A DNA stretch of 64,000 bases from Shewanella sp. TC10 (GTDB taxonomy: Bacteria; Pseudomonadota; Gammaproteobacteria; Enterobacterales; Shewanellaceae): assembly GCF_009663145.1 (NCBI RefSeq), contig NZ_VKHR01000021.1:1-64000 (forward strand). Reading direction: 5' to 3'. The notes beneath the pieces are model-generated. The model saw only the letters and a list, made by a program, of their open reading frames with translations. It did no database searches and was not told the origin of the DNA. Below, in pieces: positions 9,269 through 18,188 of this stretch (positions are counted from its first letter, which is position 1; every line of letters starts with the position of its first letter). The position numbers and the translations under genes were made by a program.

Positions 9269-9493
9269 ATTTTTAGACCGCAAAAATCCCATTTCGCTTT
9301 GTTCATATTATTCAAGCCTTATAACTAAGAGTTGAATAATATGAATGATCCTTATTCTTTATATTAAAATGTGCCGTTAACCAGTTATAATGACGCCAAT
9401 TGTTATATGGACTTGCGCTATCGCAATCGTAACAATGAAAAATATAGTCAATCTTTTGTGGTGCTTGTGGGAATTTGTCTATTTGATGAATTG

Positions 9494-9668
9494 TCACGAG
9501 ATAATCGGGAAACTAGTGAAAATCTAGTGCTGCCCCCGCAACGGTAATGGTGAGAACTGAGTGCGCACTCGATATGTTGATATTAACCAGCATAAAGAAG
9601 CGTTAAAAATTCAGCTTCGTTTGTCATGTTTATGGCATCAACCTGAGTCCGGAGACCGGCCCAAAAGA
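9494..9668 (+). promoter_or_regulatory. Cobalamin (B12) riboswitch
   Basis: The leader contains the conserved B12-box elements: GGGAA at about 9508-9512, GCTGCCCCCGCAACGG at about 9529-9544 and GAGTCCGGAGACCGGCC at about 9645-9661. The spacing matches the known cobalamin riboswitch core. It sits about 150 bases before a TonB receptor gene, the usual target. Binding of adenosylcobalamin normally lowers expression. A hairpin at about 9676-9698 (GAGAT paired with ATCTC) may be part of the expression platform. The outer limits are approximate. Confidence 0.93.
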
Positions 9669-9813
9669 TGATTTTGAGATTTCGGTGGGCAGATCTCAGA
9701 ATGTAGCCTCTCTTCATCATTGTGATAAACAAACCGTATTAAGGTTTTTTATTGCAGGAAGTTCTTTGCTGCGGCAACCATGCCCCATTTTTCCTTTTAG
9801 GAGTTAAAGGTAA

Positions 9814-11811
9814 ATGGGTACTAATCCAACTAAAATCGCAACAGCACTTAGCCTTATTTTAAGCGTTTCTGCTGTCTCTTTTGTTTCAAGCGCAACTGCT
9901 GAAACTGCTAATACTTCATCAACGACTGACTCTGTTGCCATTGGCGCAGATACTGAAACCATTGTGGTTATTGGTCGTAGTGAAGCTAATCCATTAAATA
10001 TTGCTGCCAATGTTAATGTTATCGACCAAATCGATATCGAAATGAGCGGGGCAGTAAGTTTAACTGACTTACTTCGCAGTCAGGCGGGGATTCAAGTTTC
10101 TGATAATAATTCAGGAACAACTTTCGCCATGCGCGGCTTTACTGCATCACAAGCTGCCAGCAATACATTAATCTTGATTGATGGCCGTCGTTTAAACAAT
10201 ATCGATATCTCAGCCCCAAGCATCAATGCGGTGCCATTAAACCAGGTAGAACGTGTAGAAGTGTTATATGGTTCTGCAGGGGTACTTTATGGTGACCAAG
10301 CTGTTGGCGGTGTGATTAATATCATTACCAAGGCGCCTAATGGGACTGGCGGCGGTTTTGCACTCAGTGGTGGCAGCTTTGATACTTATGAAGCCAAAGG
10401 TGATATCTCAGGAGCGATTAATGATGCATGGCGTTATTACTTAGCGGCGAGCTATAACCAAAGTGACAACTACCGTGACAATAATGAAAGTGAAACTGGC
10501 TCAGTGCTGGGACGCTTACAGTATCAGTCAGATAAGCAGCAATTTTTTGTTGAAGCAAACTACTTTGATGATAACCGCCAAGCACCTGGTGCGTTAACAC
10601 TTGAACAGTTTGAACAAGACCCAACCCAGGCCGCACCTTTTACTGAAGGTGAATATACTCATGAAATGACCACAGCGCTTCGCAGTGGTTATGAGTATCA
10701 GTTAAATCAACAGTGGGCATTAGCCGCTGATTTAACCTATTCAGACACGTTAACGACTAACTTTTTATGGGGCAGCGCAGGCCGCATTGAACGCAACCTA
10801 TTAAGTTTCTCGCCAAAAGCTACCGCTAACTATCAACTTGAACAAGGCGATTTAGATATTGTTGCAGGTATTGATTTAAGTGTAGGCGAGGCTGATTTCG
10901 ATTTGGCCTATACCCAAAGAAATAATGAACAAAAGATGGCGAGTATTTACGCCCAAGCTTCAGTGCCATTAACTAAAACCTTATCTTATGTCGTGGGTGG
11001 CCGCTACAGTGAAGTCACCGATGATTTAACCGATCAAACACTTTACCCAAATGGGGTTGAGCTTGATAACGATGCCCATGCATTTGAGTTAGGTTTAAAC
11101 TATCGCCCAAGTATTGAAAACCGCTTCTACATCCGCGCTAATGATAACTTCCGTTTCGCTAAAGTAGACGAGCAAGCTTACACCCCAGTTACAACACTTG
11201 GTTTAGATCCACAAACAGGCCGCTCTTATGAAGCTGGTTGGGACTGGACAACGACATCGCAAGCATTCAAATTAAACGCGTACCGTTTAGATTTGGAAGA
11301 TGAAATTGTTTATGACGCTGGTCGCACTGACGGCCCACAAGGGGGCGGTGCTAACGTTAATGCAGATGCATCACGCCGATATGGTATCAACACTAGCTAT
11401 GACATTCAGTTGTCGGCTGATTGGCTGTTAGGTGCGTCATACGAGTACATTGATGCAGAGTTCACTGAAGGAGAAAATGAAGGGAAAGCATTATCTTGGG
11501 TAGCGAAACATAATGGTCGTGCGCACTTAAGTTATGATATTGCTTCACAGTGGCAGGTTTTTGTTGAAGGCATATACACCGGTGAGCGATTCATCGAAGG
11601 TGATAATGCGAATGTCGATCCAAAATTATCTAGCTATGTACTGGCAAACTTAGCCCTTAATTATACTCGTGATAACTGGTCAGCAAGCTTGCGCGCAGAC
11701 AACTTGTTAGATGAAGAATATGTTAGCGCAGGTTATTACTCAGCTTGGGGCAATGGATATTATTCAGGTAATGGCCGCTCAATTCGTTTAACTGCAGGTT
11801 ACCGCTTTTAA
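9814..11811 (+). CDS. btuB: TonB-dependent vitamin B12 receptor BtuB
   Basis: A 665-residue outer-membrane protein with a signal peptide (residues 1-29), a TonB box (ETIVVIG, about residues 48-54), a plug domain (LLRSQAGIQVSDN, FAMRGFTASQ, LYGDQAVGGVINIIT) and a C-terminal beta barrel ending in the aromatic YRF typical of outer-membrane porins. The upstream B12 riboswitch strongly indicates cobalamin as substrate. Inner-membrane BtuCD and BtuF are not adjacent. AGGAG precedes the ATG at 9814. A strong terminator follows the gene, so it is a single-gene unit. Confidence 0.9.
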   Translation: MGTNPTKIATALSLILSVSAVSFVSSATAETANTSSTTDSVAIGADTETIVVIGRSEANPLNIAANVNVIDQIDIEMSGAVSLTDLLRSQAGIQVSDNNSGTTFAMRGFTASQAASNTLILIDGRRLNNIDISAPSINAVPLNQVERVEVLYGSAGVLYGDQAVGGVINIITKAPNGTGGGFALSGGSFDTYEAKGDISGAINDAWRYYLAASYNQSDNYRDNNESETGSVLGRLQYQSDKQQFFVEANYFDDNRQAPGALTLEQFEQDPTQAAPFTEGEYTHEMTTALRSGYEYQLNQQWALAADLTYSDTLTTNFLWGSAGRIERNLLSFSPKATANYQLEQGDLDIVAGIDLSVGEADFDLAYTQRNNEQKMASIYAQASVPLTKTLSYVVGGRYSEVTDDLTDQTLYPNGVELDNDAHAFELGLNYRPSIENRFYIRANDNFRFAKVDEQAYTPVTTLGLDPQTGRSYEAGWDWTTTSQAFKLNAYRLDLEDEIVYDAGRTDGPQGGGANVNADASRRYGINTSYDIQLSADWLLGASYEYIDAEFTEGENEGKALSWVAKHNGRAHLSYDIASQWQVFVEGIYTGERFIEGDNANVDPKLSSYVLANLALNYTRDNWSASLRADNLLDEEYVSAGYYSAWGNGYYSGNGRSIRLTAGYRF

Positions 11812-11869
11812 TGATTGACGATTTTGTGTGCAATGTTCCACTTGCATAGCAGTGAAAATGACTAAAAAA

Positions 11870-11900
11870 CAAAAGCCGACAAATTGCTTGTCGGCTTTTT
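11870..11900 (+). terminator. Terminator after btuB
   Basis: Stem AAAGCCGACAA/TTGTCGGCTTT followed by a T-run, about 60 bases after the btuB stop. Confidence 0.85.
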
Positions 11901-11995
11901 GTTTGATTACAGATTAATTACTTGACCTTAGTGCCGCTTATGTGGATAAATTCCCTACTAGAGATATAAAAATCATAAAAGGGAAGCTGTACAAT

Positions 11996-12748
11996 ATGAC
12001 CTACCTTGAGCAACAGGTGCTAACTCAAGTCAAAGCCATTATCGGTAACGAAGAGCAAGTAATTGGTCGTCGTGGTATTTTGATCCCTTTAAAGAAAGCA
12101 CTCATTAACGAAGCTGATATTCGGGTTTTAATCGATATTGTTTCAAGTGATCCCGCTTTGGCTGCGCATTTGTTATGGCGCAGCAATACCGCTCAAGCTG
12201 GTGGTATTATTTCGACCAAAAACCGCAGTATTAAAGATGCGCTAATCCGTTTAGGCCAAGTAAATATTTATCGTTATGCTTTTTCATTTTACTTAAAAGA
12301 GCGTTTAGATGAGTTGAAAGAGCCTTACAGCAAATTGGTTAAAGGTTACTGGACCTTAACTGAAAATATTGCAGTTGATGCTGTTCAGCATCTTCGAGAT
12401 ATTGAAGAGAGTGATCAACCGATTGATATTGATGCTGACGAGGTGCAAACGCTAGCTTTGTTTAGTGTGTTCGGGCAAGTGATAACCCTAAGTGCTTTTG
12501 CGTTTTTAAATGCGGCGTCGGAAAAAGCCATTGCTCTGCAAGTGATTAAAAACTTGATTGATACTCAGCAGCAAAGCTTATCCATTGAGGCCTTTGAAGC
12601 GTTAGGGTTAGATGACGACCTACGTAATGAGTTTATGGTCGCTCACAATATTAATCAAACAGATAATCCTAACTCTGCAGGCATGGTGTTAAGGCATGTG
12701 CTAGCAAAGCGCAACGTACTGATAAATCCACTTGCTGAATGTGAGTAG
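11996..12748 (+). CDS. HDOD domain protein
   Basis: A 250-residue cytosolic protein with the HDOD arrangement: VLIDIVSSDPALAAHLLWRSNTA, then SIKDALIRLGQVNIYRYAFSF. The His-Asp metal site of true HD phosphohydrolases is not visible, as expected for HDOD. Such proteins usually act as signalling or scaffold modules. The start at 11996 (MTYLEQQV) is preferred to the GTG at 11942 because GGGAAG lies nine bases before it and the extra 18 residues are lysine-rich and unlike the domain. No second output domain is present. Confidence 0.8.
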   Translation: MTYLEQQVLTQVKAIIGNEEQVIGRRGILIPLKKALINEADIRVLIDIVSSDPALAAHLLWRSNTAQAGGIISTKNRSIKDALIRLGQVNIYRYAFSFYLKERLDELKEPYSKLVKGYWTLTENIAVDAVQHLRDIEESDQPIDIDADEVQTLALFSVFGQVITLSAFAFLNAASEKAIALQVIKNLIDTQQQSLSIEAFEALGLDDDLRNEFMVAHNINQTDNPNSAGMVLRHVLAKRNVLINPLAECE

Positions 12749-12780
12749 AGTTTATTAAACGGAAATGATTAGCTTAAATA

Positions 12781-12811
12781 CAAAAATGCCACTTAATAAG
12801 TGGCATTTTTT
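12781..12811. terminator. Bidirectional terminator between HDOD gene and metR
   Basis: Stem AAAAATGCCACTT/AAGTGGCATTTTT with A- and T-runs, between convergent genes. Confidence 0.85.
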
Positions 12812-12884
12812 ATGTCTATAACATGCAAACTGCAGTCTTTTAAACGGTATTCATTTAAATGCAGTTAGATGAATACTGTTTAGA

Positions 12885-13796
12885 TTAGTGTTGCTGACTT
12901 AAGCTTTGGAGTTTTAGTCCTTCAGCGGCCACTAAGGTTAACCACTTCTGTATTAAGTTAGTGTTTGCAGCATTACGACGGTATGCAGCAAATAGCGGCC
13001 GTTTCAGCCCTTCTGCGCCGAGTTTTACTGATGATAAATTTAAGCCGTGACTTTCATTTATTGACCAGCTAGGTAATGCTGCTATGCCATCATTACATGC
13101 TACTCGTTGTAATAACATTGCAGTTAAATCACATTGTTTTTGCTCACCAGCTTCAACACCAGCAGGTTCTAAAAAGTGCTTATAGATATCTAAACGCTGT
13201 AACGGCACAGGGTATGAAATCAGTGTTTGCTTTGCTAGTTGCTCAGGTTTGATAAATGCTTCTTTGGCAAGCGGGTTGTCATTGGCCACAACCAGCTTAA
13301 CTTCAAAATCGAATAGGTGTTGATACGCTAAAGCATGCCCAGGCACAGGATCTGATGTCAGTACTATGTCCAATTCACCCATTTCTAATGCATTTAATGA
13401 ATCAAATAAGTGGCGACTTGAAAGGTCAATTCTGCCATCAGGAGCAAGTTGTTTAAATGCTTCTGTAACAGGCATTAACCAGCGAAAGCAACTGTGACAT
13501 TCAATGCCTAATTTTAATGATTGTGATTCTGCATCTAAGCCTTTTTTGAGATCCGATTCAGTGACCATCACTTTAGGTAAGATTTCTTCAGCAAGATTTA
13601 ACAGTCTCGCGCCTTCTTGGGTGAAAGACAGAGGTTTACTTTTTCGAATAAAAATAGCCGAATTTATGCGGGTTTCTAATTCTTTAATCTGATGTGATAA
13701 CGCTGATTGAGTCACGAAACGTTTTTTGGCGGCACCAGCTAGGCTACCACTTTCTTTAAGCGCCATTAGAGTACGAAGGTGTCTCAGCTCTATCAT
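12885..13796 (-). CDS. metR: LysR-type methionine regulator MetR
   Basis: A LysR-type activator, known from E. coli to control methionine genes with homocysteine as co-effector. The N-terminal winged helix reads LRTLMALKESGSLAGAAKK followed by TQSALSHQIKELE. The effector domain carries MetR signatures: LGIECHSCFRWLMP, GELDIVLTSDPVP and SYPVPLQRLDIYKHFLEPAGV. The start at 13796 (MIELRHL) is favoured over an upstream in-frame ATG at 13868 because AGGA lies just before it and family alignment begins there. Tandem MetJ boxes lie about 75-130 bases upstream. metE is not next to it. Confidence 0.9.
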   Translation of the reverse strand: MIELRHLRTLMALKESGSLAGAAKKRFVTQSALSHQIKELETRINSAIFIRKSKPLSFTQEGARLLNLAEEILPKVMVTESDLKKGLDAESQSLKLGIECHSCFRWLMPVTEAFKQLAPDGRIDLSSRHLFDSLNALEMGELDIVLTSDPVPGHALAYQHLFDFEVKLVVANDNPLAKEAFIKPEQLAKQTLISYPVPLQRLDIYKHFLEPAGVEAGEQKQCDLTAMLLQRVACNDGIAALPSWSINESHGLNLSSVKLGAEGLKRPLFAAYRRNAANTNLIQKWLTLVAAEGLKLQSLSQQH

Positions 13797-13869
13797 ATTA
13801 TCCTCACATGAATTTTGTTCAACTTTCGGGTGAAATCTATTCGATTGCTTAAACGCAGAGTAACACAAT

Positions 13870-13893
13870 AAACTTCTAGACGTCCAGACGCCT
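13870..13893. promoter_or_regulatory. MetJ operator (tandem met boxes)
   Basis: Two contiguous 8-bp boxes, AGACGTCC (13878-13885) and AGACGCCT (13886-13893), each differ from the MetJ consensus AGACGTCT by one base. A weaker third box, AAACTTCT, adjoins at 13870-13877 (6 of 8). MetJ binds such tandem arrays cooperatively with S-adenosylmethionine. The site lies upstream of metR and would repress it when methionine is plentiful. Confidence 0.82.
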
Positions 13894-14082
13894 GTGTAAT
13901 TAATTTACAGAAATGTACTACAAATGTTAATTGGTGGCTTGTTTTGATATAGAAATTACAAGCTTAGGCCTTTCATCATACGAAGGACAATAAAGGTAAT
14001 ATATGAGTGAAGGGGGAGCTGTCAGGAGAAATTATTTACCTTTTATGATATCCATTCACCAAATATCGCAGTTGTTGAACTA

Positions 14083-14235
14083 ATGATCACTTTAATAGAT
14101 AAAACGGATGAAAAAGTGGCAGCTGAGCAAATATGGAACAATTTAGATAGGGAAGTCAGAGAGTTAAACCATCAATTCGCTGAGGTTTTGGGTCGCAAAG
14201 TAGCATTAAAGCATTTCATTAAAGCGCTGTATTAA
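14083..14235 (+). CDS. Small ORF or gene remnant, 50 aa
   Basis: From the ATG at 14083 the frame encodes MITLIDKTDEKVAAEQIWNN and on to a TAA at 14233-14235. The composition looks protein-like: a charged helix followed by REVRELNHQFAEVLGRKVALKHFIKALY. The same frame stays open back to 14011 and reads FTFYDIHSPNIAVVEL before the ATG, so conservation may begin upstream where no standard start exists. No good ribosome site precedes the ATG. It could be a genuine small protein with an unusual start or the 3' remnant of a decayed gene. No family was recognised. Confidence 0.35.
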   Translation: MITLIDKTDEKVAAEQIWNNLDREVRELNHQFAEVLGRKVALKHFIKALY

Positions 14236-14411
14236 AGAACTGGATTAAAGAACGGCATTAAATTCTTTTGCTTAGGGCACTAAGGACGCTTATAGAGCAG
14301 AGTGAGGTGGAGCTCTACGTGAGTTGTATTGATTCATTGTGTTGAAGTTACGCAGATTTTTGAAGCTTATCTATACTCAATAAATGTTTTACAAATACTG
14401 ACGGAGTAACA

Positions 14412-14621
14412 ATGAGCCATACCTACAAACTAATTGAATTGACAGGATCTTCACCTATTAGCTCAGATGATGCGATCAAAAATGCGATCGCAGCAGCCAA
14501 CAAATCAATAAAGCATATGCGCTGGTTTCAAGTGGTTGAGACGAGAGGGCATTTAGAGGAAGGCTTGATTGCTCATTGGCAAGTAACCATTAAAGTGGGC
14601 TTTACGTTAGATCAAAGCTAG
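14412..14621 (+). CDS. Dodecin family flavin-binding protein
   Basis: A 69-residue protein with the dodecin pattern: [22 protein letters not shown], then [16 protein letters not shown] and [10 protein letters not shown]. Dodecins form hollow 12-mers that store riboflavin or FMN, and the conserved Trp (RWFQV) stacks on the flavin. GGAG six bases before the ATG supports the start. A terminator-like hairpin follows at 14731-14765. Confidence 0.9.
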   Translation: MSHTYKLIELTGSSPISSDDAIKNAIAAANKSIKHMRWFQVVETRGHLEEGLIAHWQVTIKVGFTLDQS

Positions 14622-14730
14622 TTCTCTAAAAGTTAATGCTTTATAAGTTAATGCTTTAAAAGTTAGTGTGCTAAAAGCGAGTAAGATAAATCGTGCGTCG
14701 ATAATATCTACCCTAATAACTTATATAATC

Positions 14731-14765
14731 AAAATGCAGCTAAAGGGATCTTCAGCTGCATTTTT
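14731..14765 (+). terminator. Terminator after dodecin gene
   Basis: Stem AAAATGCAGCT/AGCTGCATTTT followed by T residues, about 110 bases after the dodecin stop. Confidence 0.75.
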
Positions 14766-14799
14766 GTTTAAAGAATACAGCTGAACTAAACCTACATAG

Positions 14800-14865
14800 T
14801 CGCAGTGCTATAGCGACTAACTCGCAGTGTTATTGCTACTAACTTGCAGTGCTATTGATATAAAC
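14800..14865. repeat. Three tandem 22-bp repeats
   Basis: Units at 14800-14821, 14822-14843 and 14844-14865 share the pattern (T)CGCAGTG(C/T)TAT(T/A)G..ACTAAC with a few substitutions. They lie between the dodecin terminator and the 3' end of queG. Confidence 0.8.
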
Positions 14866-14893
14866 CAACCTATCAACTTGAGCTAAAAAAGAA

Positions 14894-16117
14894 CTATGCG
14901 TCTCTTGGTAACCCTTTCTCAATTGCTCTGACCACTCGTAGAGTTTTACGGCTGAGAAATTCAGTGTGCGCTTGCTGCTGGCTGATCGCCCAATCTATAT
15001 GCTCCGAAACCATTTCATCCACTTCATCGGAGGCTTTTTTAGATTGCAGCGCTAGAATAATTTGTTCACTAAATGGTGCATTTCCTAATGCCACTGCGAT
15101 ATTTCTTAGCCAGTTTTTATGTCCAATTCGTCTGATAGGACTACCTTCAGTGAGTGATAGGAATTGTTTTTCATTCCAAGAGAATAGCGTTAATAACTCA
15201 GGTTGAATCAGTTGGCTGCGGGTATGAAAGTCTGTTTGCTCTGTTAACGGGGCTTTAGTATTGATTGGACACACTAATTGGCAATCATCACAGCCATAAA
15301 TTCGGTTACCAATTGCTTGGCGAAACTCAACAGGAATAGCCCCTTGCAGCTCAATCGTTAAATAGGAAATACAGCGACGGCCATCAACGACATTGTCTTC
15401 AAGTATTGCGTTAGTTGGGCATGATTTTATACAGGCAACACATGTATTACAGCTCTGGGTAATGGGGATATCAATCGGCAATGGAATGTTAATTAACACC
15501 TCACCTAAAAAGAACCAACTACCAGCATCTGGATTTAATAAAAGTGAGTGTTTACCCGTCCAGCCTAATCCTGCTTTTTCTGCGAGTGGTCTTTCAAGGA
15601 CTGGAGCGGAATCTACGAAAGGGCGAAAATCAACACCTGTGATACCAATAGAGTCACAATGCTCGACGATTTTATCGCCAAGTTTCTTAAGTTGCTTGCG
15701 AATTAACTTATGATAGTCACGTCCGCCAGCATAACGGGAAATATAACCTAAGTTAGGATCGGCTAGATTGGTGGCAAAACCAGCCTGTGGTGGCAAATAG
15801 TCCATTCTGGCACTTAACACTCGTACCGTACCAGGATGAAGCTCATGGGGGCGCGCACGCATCATGCCGTGATTCGCCATGTAGCTCATTTCACCGTGAT
15901 AATCATTATCGAGCCATTGCTGAAGTTTGGGCTCTTCAGCGGTAAGATCGGTATCTGTAATACCTAACTGTGAAAAGCCTAACTCTAGTGCCCACTGTTT
16001 AATTTGACGCGATAAGTCTGACATTTCTTTGGATGTCATATCACGGCTTAAACTCGAACTTGAATCAGTTATTGAGTTTGTAGCAGGAGCTTGAATATTA
16101 GATTTAGAGTCTGGCAT
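14894..16117 (-). CDS. queG: Epoxyqueuosine reductase QueG
   Basis: A cobalamin- and iron-sulfur-dependent enzyme that reduces epoxyqueuosine to queuosine at the tRNA wobble base. Two ferredoxin-type clusters are visible (CNTCVACIKSCP and CDDCQLVCP), together with the catalytic-region motifs FRPFVDSAPVLERPLAEKAGLGW and TGKHSLLLN. The C-terminal part has HEAT-like helices. At 407 residues it is slightly longer than E. coli QueG because of a Ser-rich N-terminal stretch; Met27 or Met32 could be the true start. A cobalamin-using enzyme 3 kb from btuB fits the local cobalamin theme. Confidence 0.92.
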   Translation of the reverse strand: MPDSKSNIQAPATNSITDSSSSLSRDMTSKEMSDLSRQIKQWALELGFSQLGITDTDLTAEEPKLQQWLDNDYHGEMSYMANHGMMRARPHELHPGTVRVLSARMDYLPPQAGFATNLADPNLGYISRYAGGRDYHKLIRKQLKKLGDKIVEHCDSIGITGVDFRPFVDSAPVLERPLAEKAGLGWTGKHSLLLNPDAGSWFFLGEVLINIPLPIDIPITQSCNTCVACIKSCPTNAILEDNVVDGRRCISYLTIELQGAIPVEFRQAIGNRIYGCDDCQLVCPINTKAPLTEQTDFHTRSQLIQPELLTLFSWNEKQFLSLTEGSPIRRIGHKNWLRNIAVALGNAPFSEQIILALQSKKASDEVDEMVSEHIDWAISQQQAHTEFLSRKTLRVVRAIEKGLPRDA

Positions 16118-16172
16118 GTTTGGCTGTTACAATTCTTTAGAGTTTCCAAGCATAATTATACTCGTTAACGCC

Positions 16173-18188
16173 TTAAGCATCATCATGAAAGTAAACCACT
16201 TGGTTACGACCTTGATTTTTAGCTCGGTATAACGCTAAGTCTGATTTCTTAATTAACTCAGTTAGGCTTGCTTCATCTTTAAATGTTGCCACCCCAGCGC
16301 TGATGGTAACCGTTAAGTTTTCGCTGAAATTGCTAAACTCGAAAAGGTTGACTTCATCCACGATAGATTGGGCTACGTTAAGCGAATTTTGTGAGCGAGA
16401 GTTGGGGAGTAATGCTAAAAACTCTTCGCCGCCAACACGCCCGACTAGGGTGTTCTCTGGTAATTTTTTTCGACAAATATTAGCTACGATTTTTAACACT
16501 CTATCGCCAATGTCATGGCCATGTTGATCATTCACTTGCTTAAAATGATCAATATCAATTGAGATCACAGACAAAGGCTGTTGCTTTTCTGATAAGCGTG
16601 TAAATGCGTTTTGGGCTTTACGGTAAAAACTTAAACGGTTTGGTAGTTGAGTCAATAAGTCGGTTAGCGCCAGCTCTTTTAATTGCTGTGACTTTTTGTT
16701 GAAGTAAAGACTAAATAAAATCAGCGTTAAAACAGATGCAAACCCCAGTGACAATGCCAAGATCTGTAACCTTTCGTTGTCCTGTTGGATGCTGAGCTGT
16801 TGATCTTTTAATTGATGAAATGCCACTAACTCGGCATTTTCAGCTTCTATTTTTTCACTATCAAACTTCACCCGCATCTCAGTACTGGCTTGGTTTTCTA
16901 ACGCTTTATCTAAAATAAGGTGAATGTCATATAGCTCAAGTTGAGCTTCATAAGCATCTTGCCATTGTTGTAAGGATTCATAAATTTCTACTTTGAGCTT
17001 GAGTAGCATTTCATGACCACGTTTATTGTGGTTTTTACTAAATCCAGCGGTCGCTTTTTCAAGGTGAATTAAGGCTTCTTCTGTTAAGCCTAATCCATGC
17101 TTAGCTTGTGCTTTATAGAGGTGTAAAAAGCTGTAATGCGTATCGACTGACGGGCTAATTATTGGTTCAAATTCATCTAAGTAATCAAGGGCTTTTTGAT
17201 ACTGTCCAAGCTGTATTAAGGCTGAAGACATGTCTACTGCAACACGAGCTACAAAGGTGGGGTCAGTATGTACCTCTTGGTAATAATTAAAAATAGCTAA
17301 GTAATAGTCAGCCGCTTTTTGATATTCATTTATATCCTCAAATGCATAGGCCATATCATTTTTCACTAACATGACTAAGGCTATTTGATCGCTTTGGCTG
17401 AAAGCAAGTTCAAGCTCTGAGTAATATTTAAGCGCCGTTTCTGTTTCGCCAAGTCTGCGGTAAGTGATGGCTAAATCTAATAAACCTAAACGTTCTAAGG
17501 TGATGAGCTCCAGCTGCTGATAGCGCTCAAAGGCTTGTAATAAATTCTTTAATGCAAAAGCAAAGTCACCGGTATATGAAGCTATTTGGCCTAACATTGA
17601 GTAGGCATCAGCAATGAGGCGCTGATGTTGAATTTTCTCGGCATCAACAAGTGCTTTTTGAATCATAGTGTTAGCTTCAGTGATTTCGCCTCGATAGCGA
17701 AGTAGTGTGGCTTCACAAAGTTTGAGCTCGATGTAAATGGCTGCTGGCATCTCGGAGTAGCGGGTAAATGCATTAGCAAGGAACTCTGTCGCATTCTGGT
17801 TTTGTTGCTGTTCTAAAAAGTTATAGGCCATACACTGTTTAGGTAATAAACGGTATGTGCGCTCAATATCACCTTCAGCAATTAATGACGCCATTTTCTC
17901 GATAAGAATGGGGTAGCGCTCATCATTTATATCGCCATTATCAATTTGTGCAAATATTTGCTCAAACTCAGGGTTGTCGAAGGCTTGAGGCAACTCTTCT
18001 GATGCGACTTCTTTTAATGATGCTTCTTGTGCGGATGTTTCTTGTAAAGGTGCTTCTTGTAAAGATGCTCCTTGCAAAGAAATGGGGGGTAACGAGGTCG
18101 CATGTGTTGGCAAGGAGAGTAATATCAATGCCGTTAAACATGGTTGCAGGACTTTGCTGATAAGTTTTGCGCTGATATACGATTTCAT
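16173..18188 (-). CDS. TPR-containing diguanylate cyclase, paralog 1 (no I-site)
   Basis: A 671-residue protein with a signal/anchor peptide (residues 1-30), an exported TPR-like helical region to about residue 440, a coiled stretch, a membrane helix near 475-495 (ALSLGFASVLTLILFSLYF) and a cytosolic GGDEF domain with the active motif GGEEF at 586-590. It would make c-di-GMP in response to a periplasmic cue. The RxxD inhibitory site expected at 577-580 reads PENT, so product inhibition is probably lost. The gene start overlaps the upstream paralog's stop by one base (TGATG), which implies translational coupling. Confidence 0.88.
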   Translation of the reverse strand: MKSYISAKLISKVLQPCLTALILLSLPTHATSLPPISLQGASLQEAPLQETSAQEASLKEVASEELPQAFDNPEFEQIFAQIDNGDINDERYPILIEKMASLIAEGDIERTYRLLPKQCMAYNFLEQQQNQNATEFLANAFTRYSEMPAAIYIELKLCEATLLRYRGEITEANTMIQKALVDAEKIQHQRLIADAYSMLGQIASYTGDFAFALKNLLQAFERYQQLELITLERLGLLDLAITYRRLGETETALKYYSELELAFSQSDQIALVMLVKNDMAYAFEDINEYQKAADYYLAIFNYYQEVHTDPTFVARVAVDMSSALIQLGQYQKALDYLDEFEPIISPSVDTHYSFLHLYKAQAKHGLGLTEEALIHLEKATAGFSKNHNKRGHEMLLKLKVEIYESLQQWQDAYEAQLELYDIHLILDKALENQASTEMRVKFDSEKIEAENAELVAFHQLKDQQLSIQQDNERLQILALSLGFASVLTLILFSLYFNKKSQQLKELALTDLLTQLPNRLSFYRKAQNAFTRLSEKQQPLSVISIDIDHFKQVNDQHGHDIGDRVLKIVANICRKKLPENTLVGRVGGEEFLALLPNSRSQNSLNVAQSIVDEVNLFEFSNFSENLTVTISAGVATFKDEASLTELIKKSDLALYRAKNQGRNQVVYFHDDA

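Larger units (their letters stand above)
13797..14411. other. Intergenic region upstream of metR and the dodecin gene
   Basis: Holds the MetJ operator at 13870-13893 and a short open frame ending at 14235 (listed separately). The segment 14236-14400 has short repeats (TAAAGAAC, GAGCTCT-type inverted bits) but nothing else I can assign. Confidence 0.6.

Noticed and set aside
9312..9497. 61-codon - strand frame before the riboswitch
   Set aside because: Starts within the riboswitch and is not protein-like.
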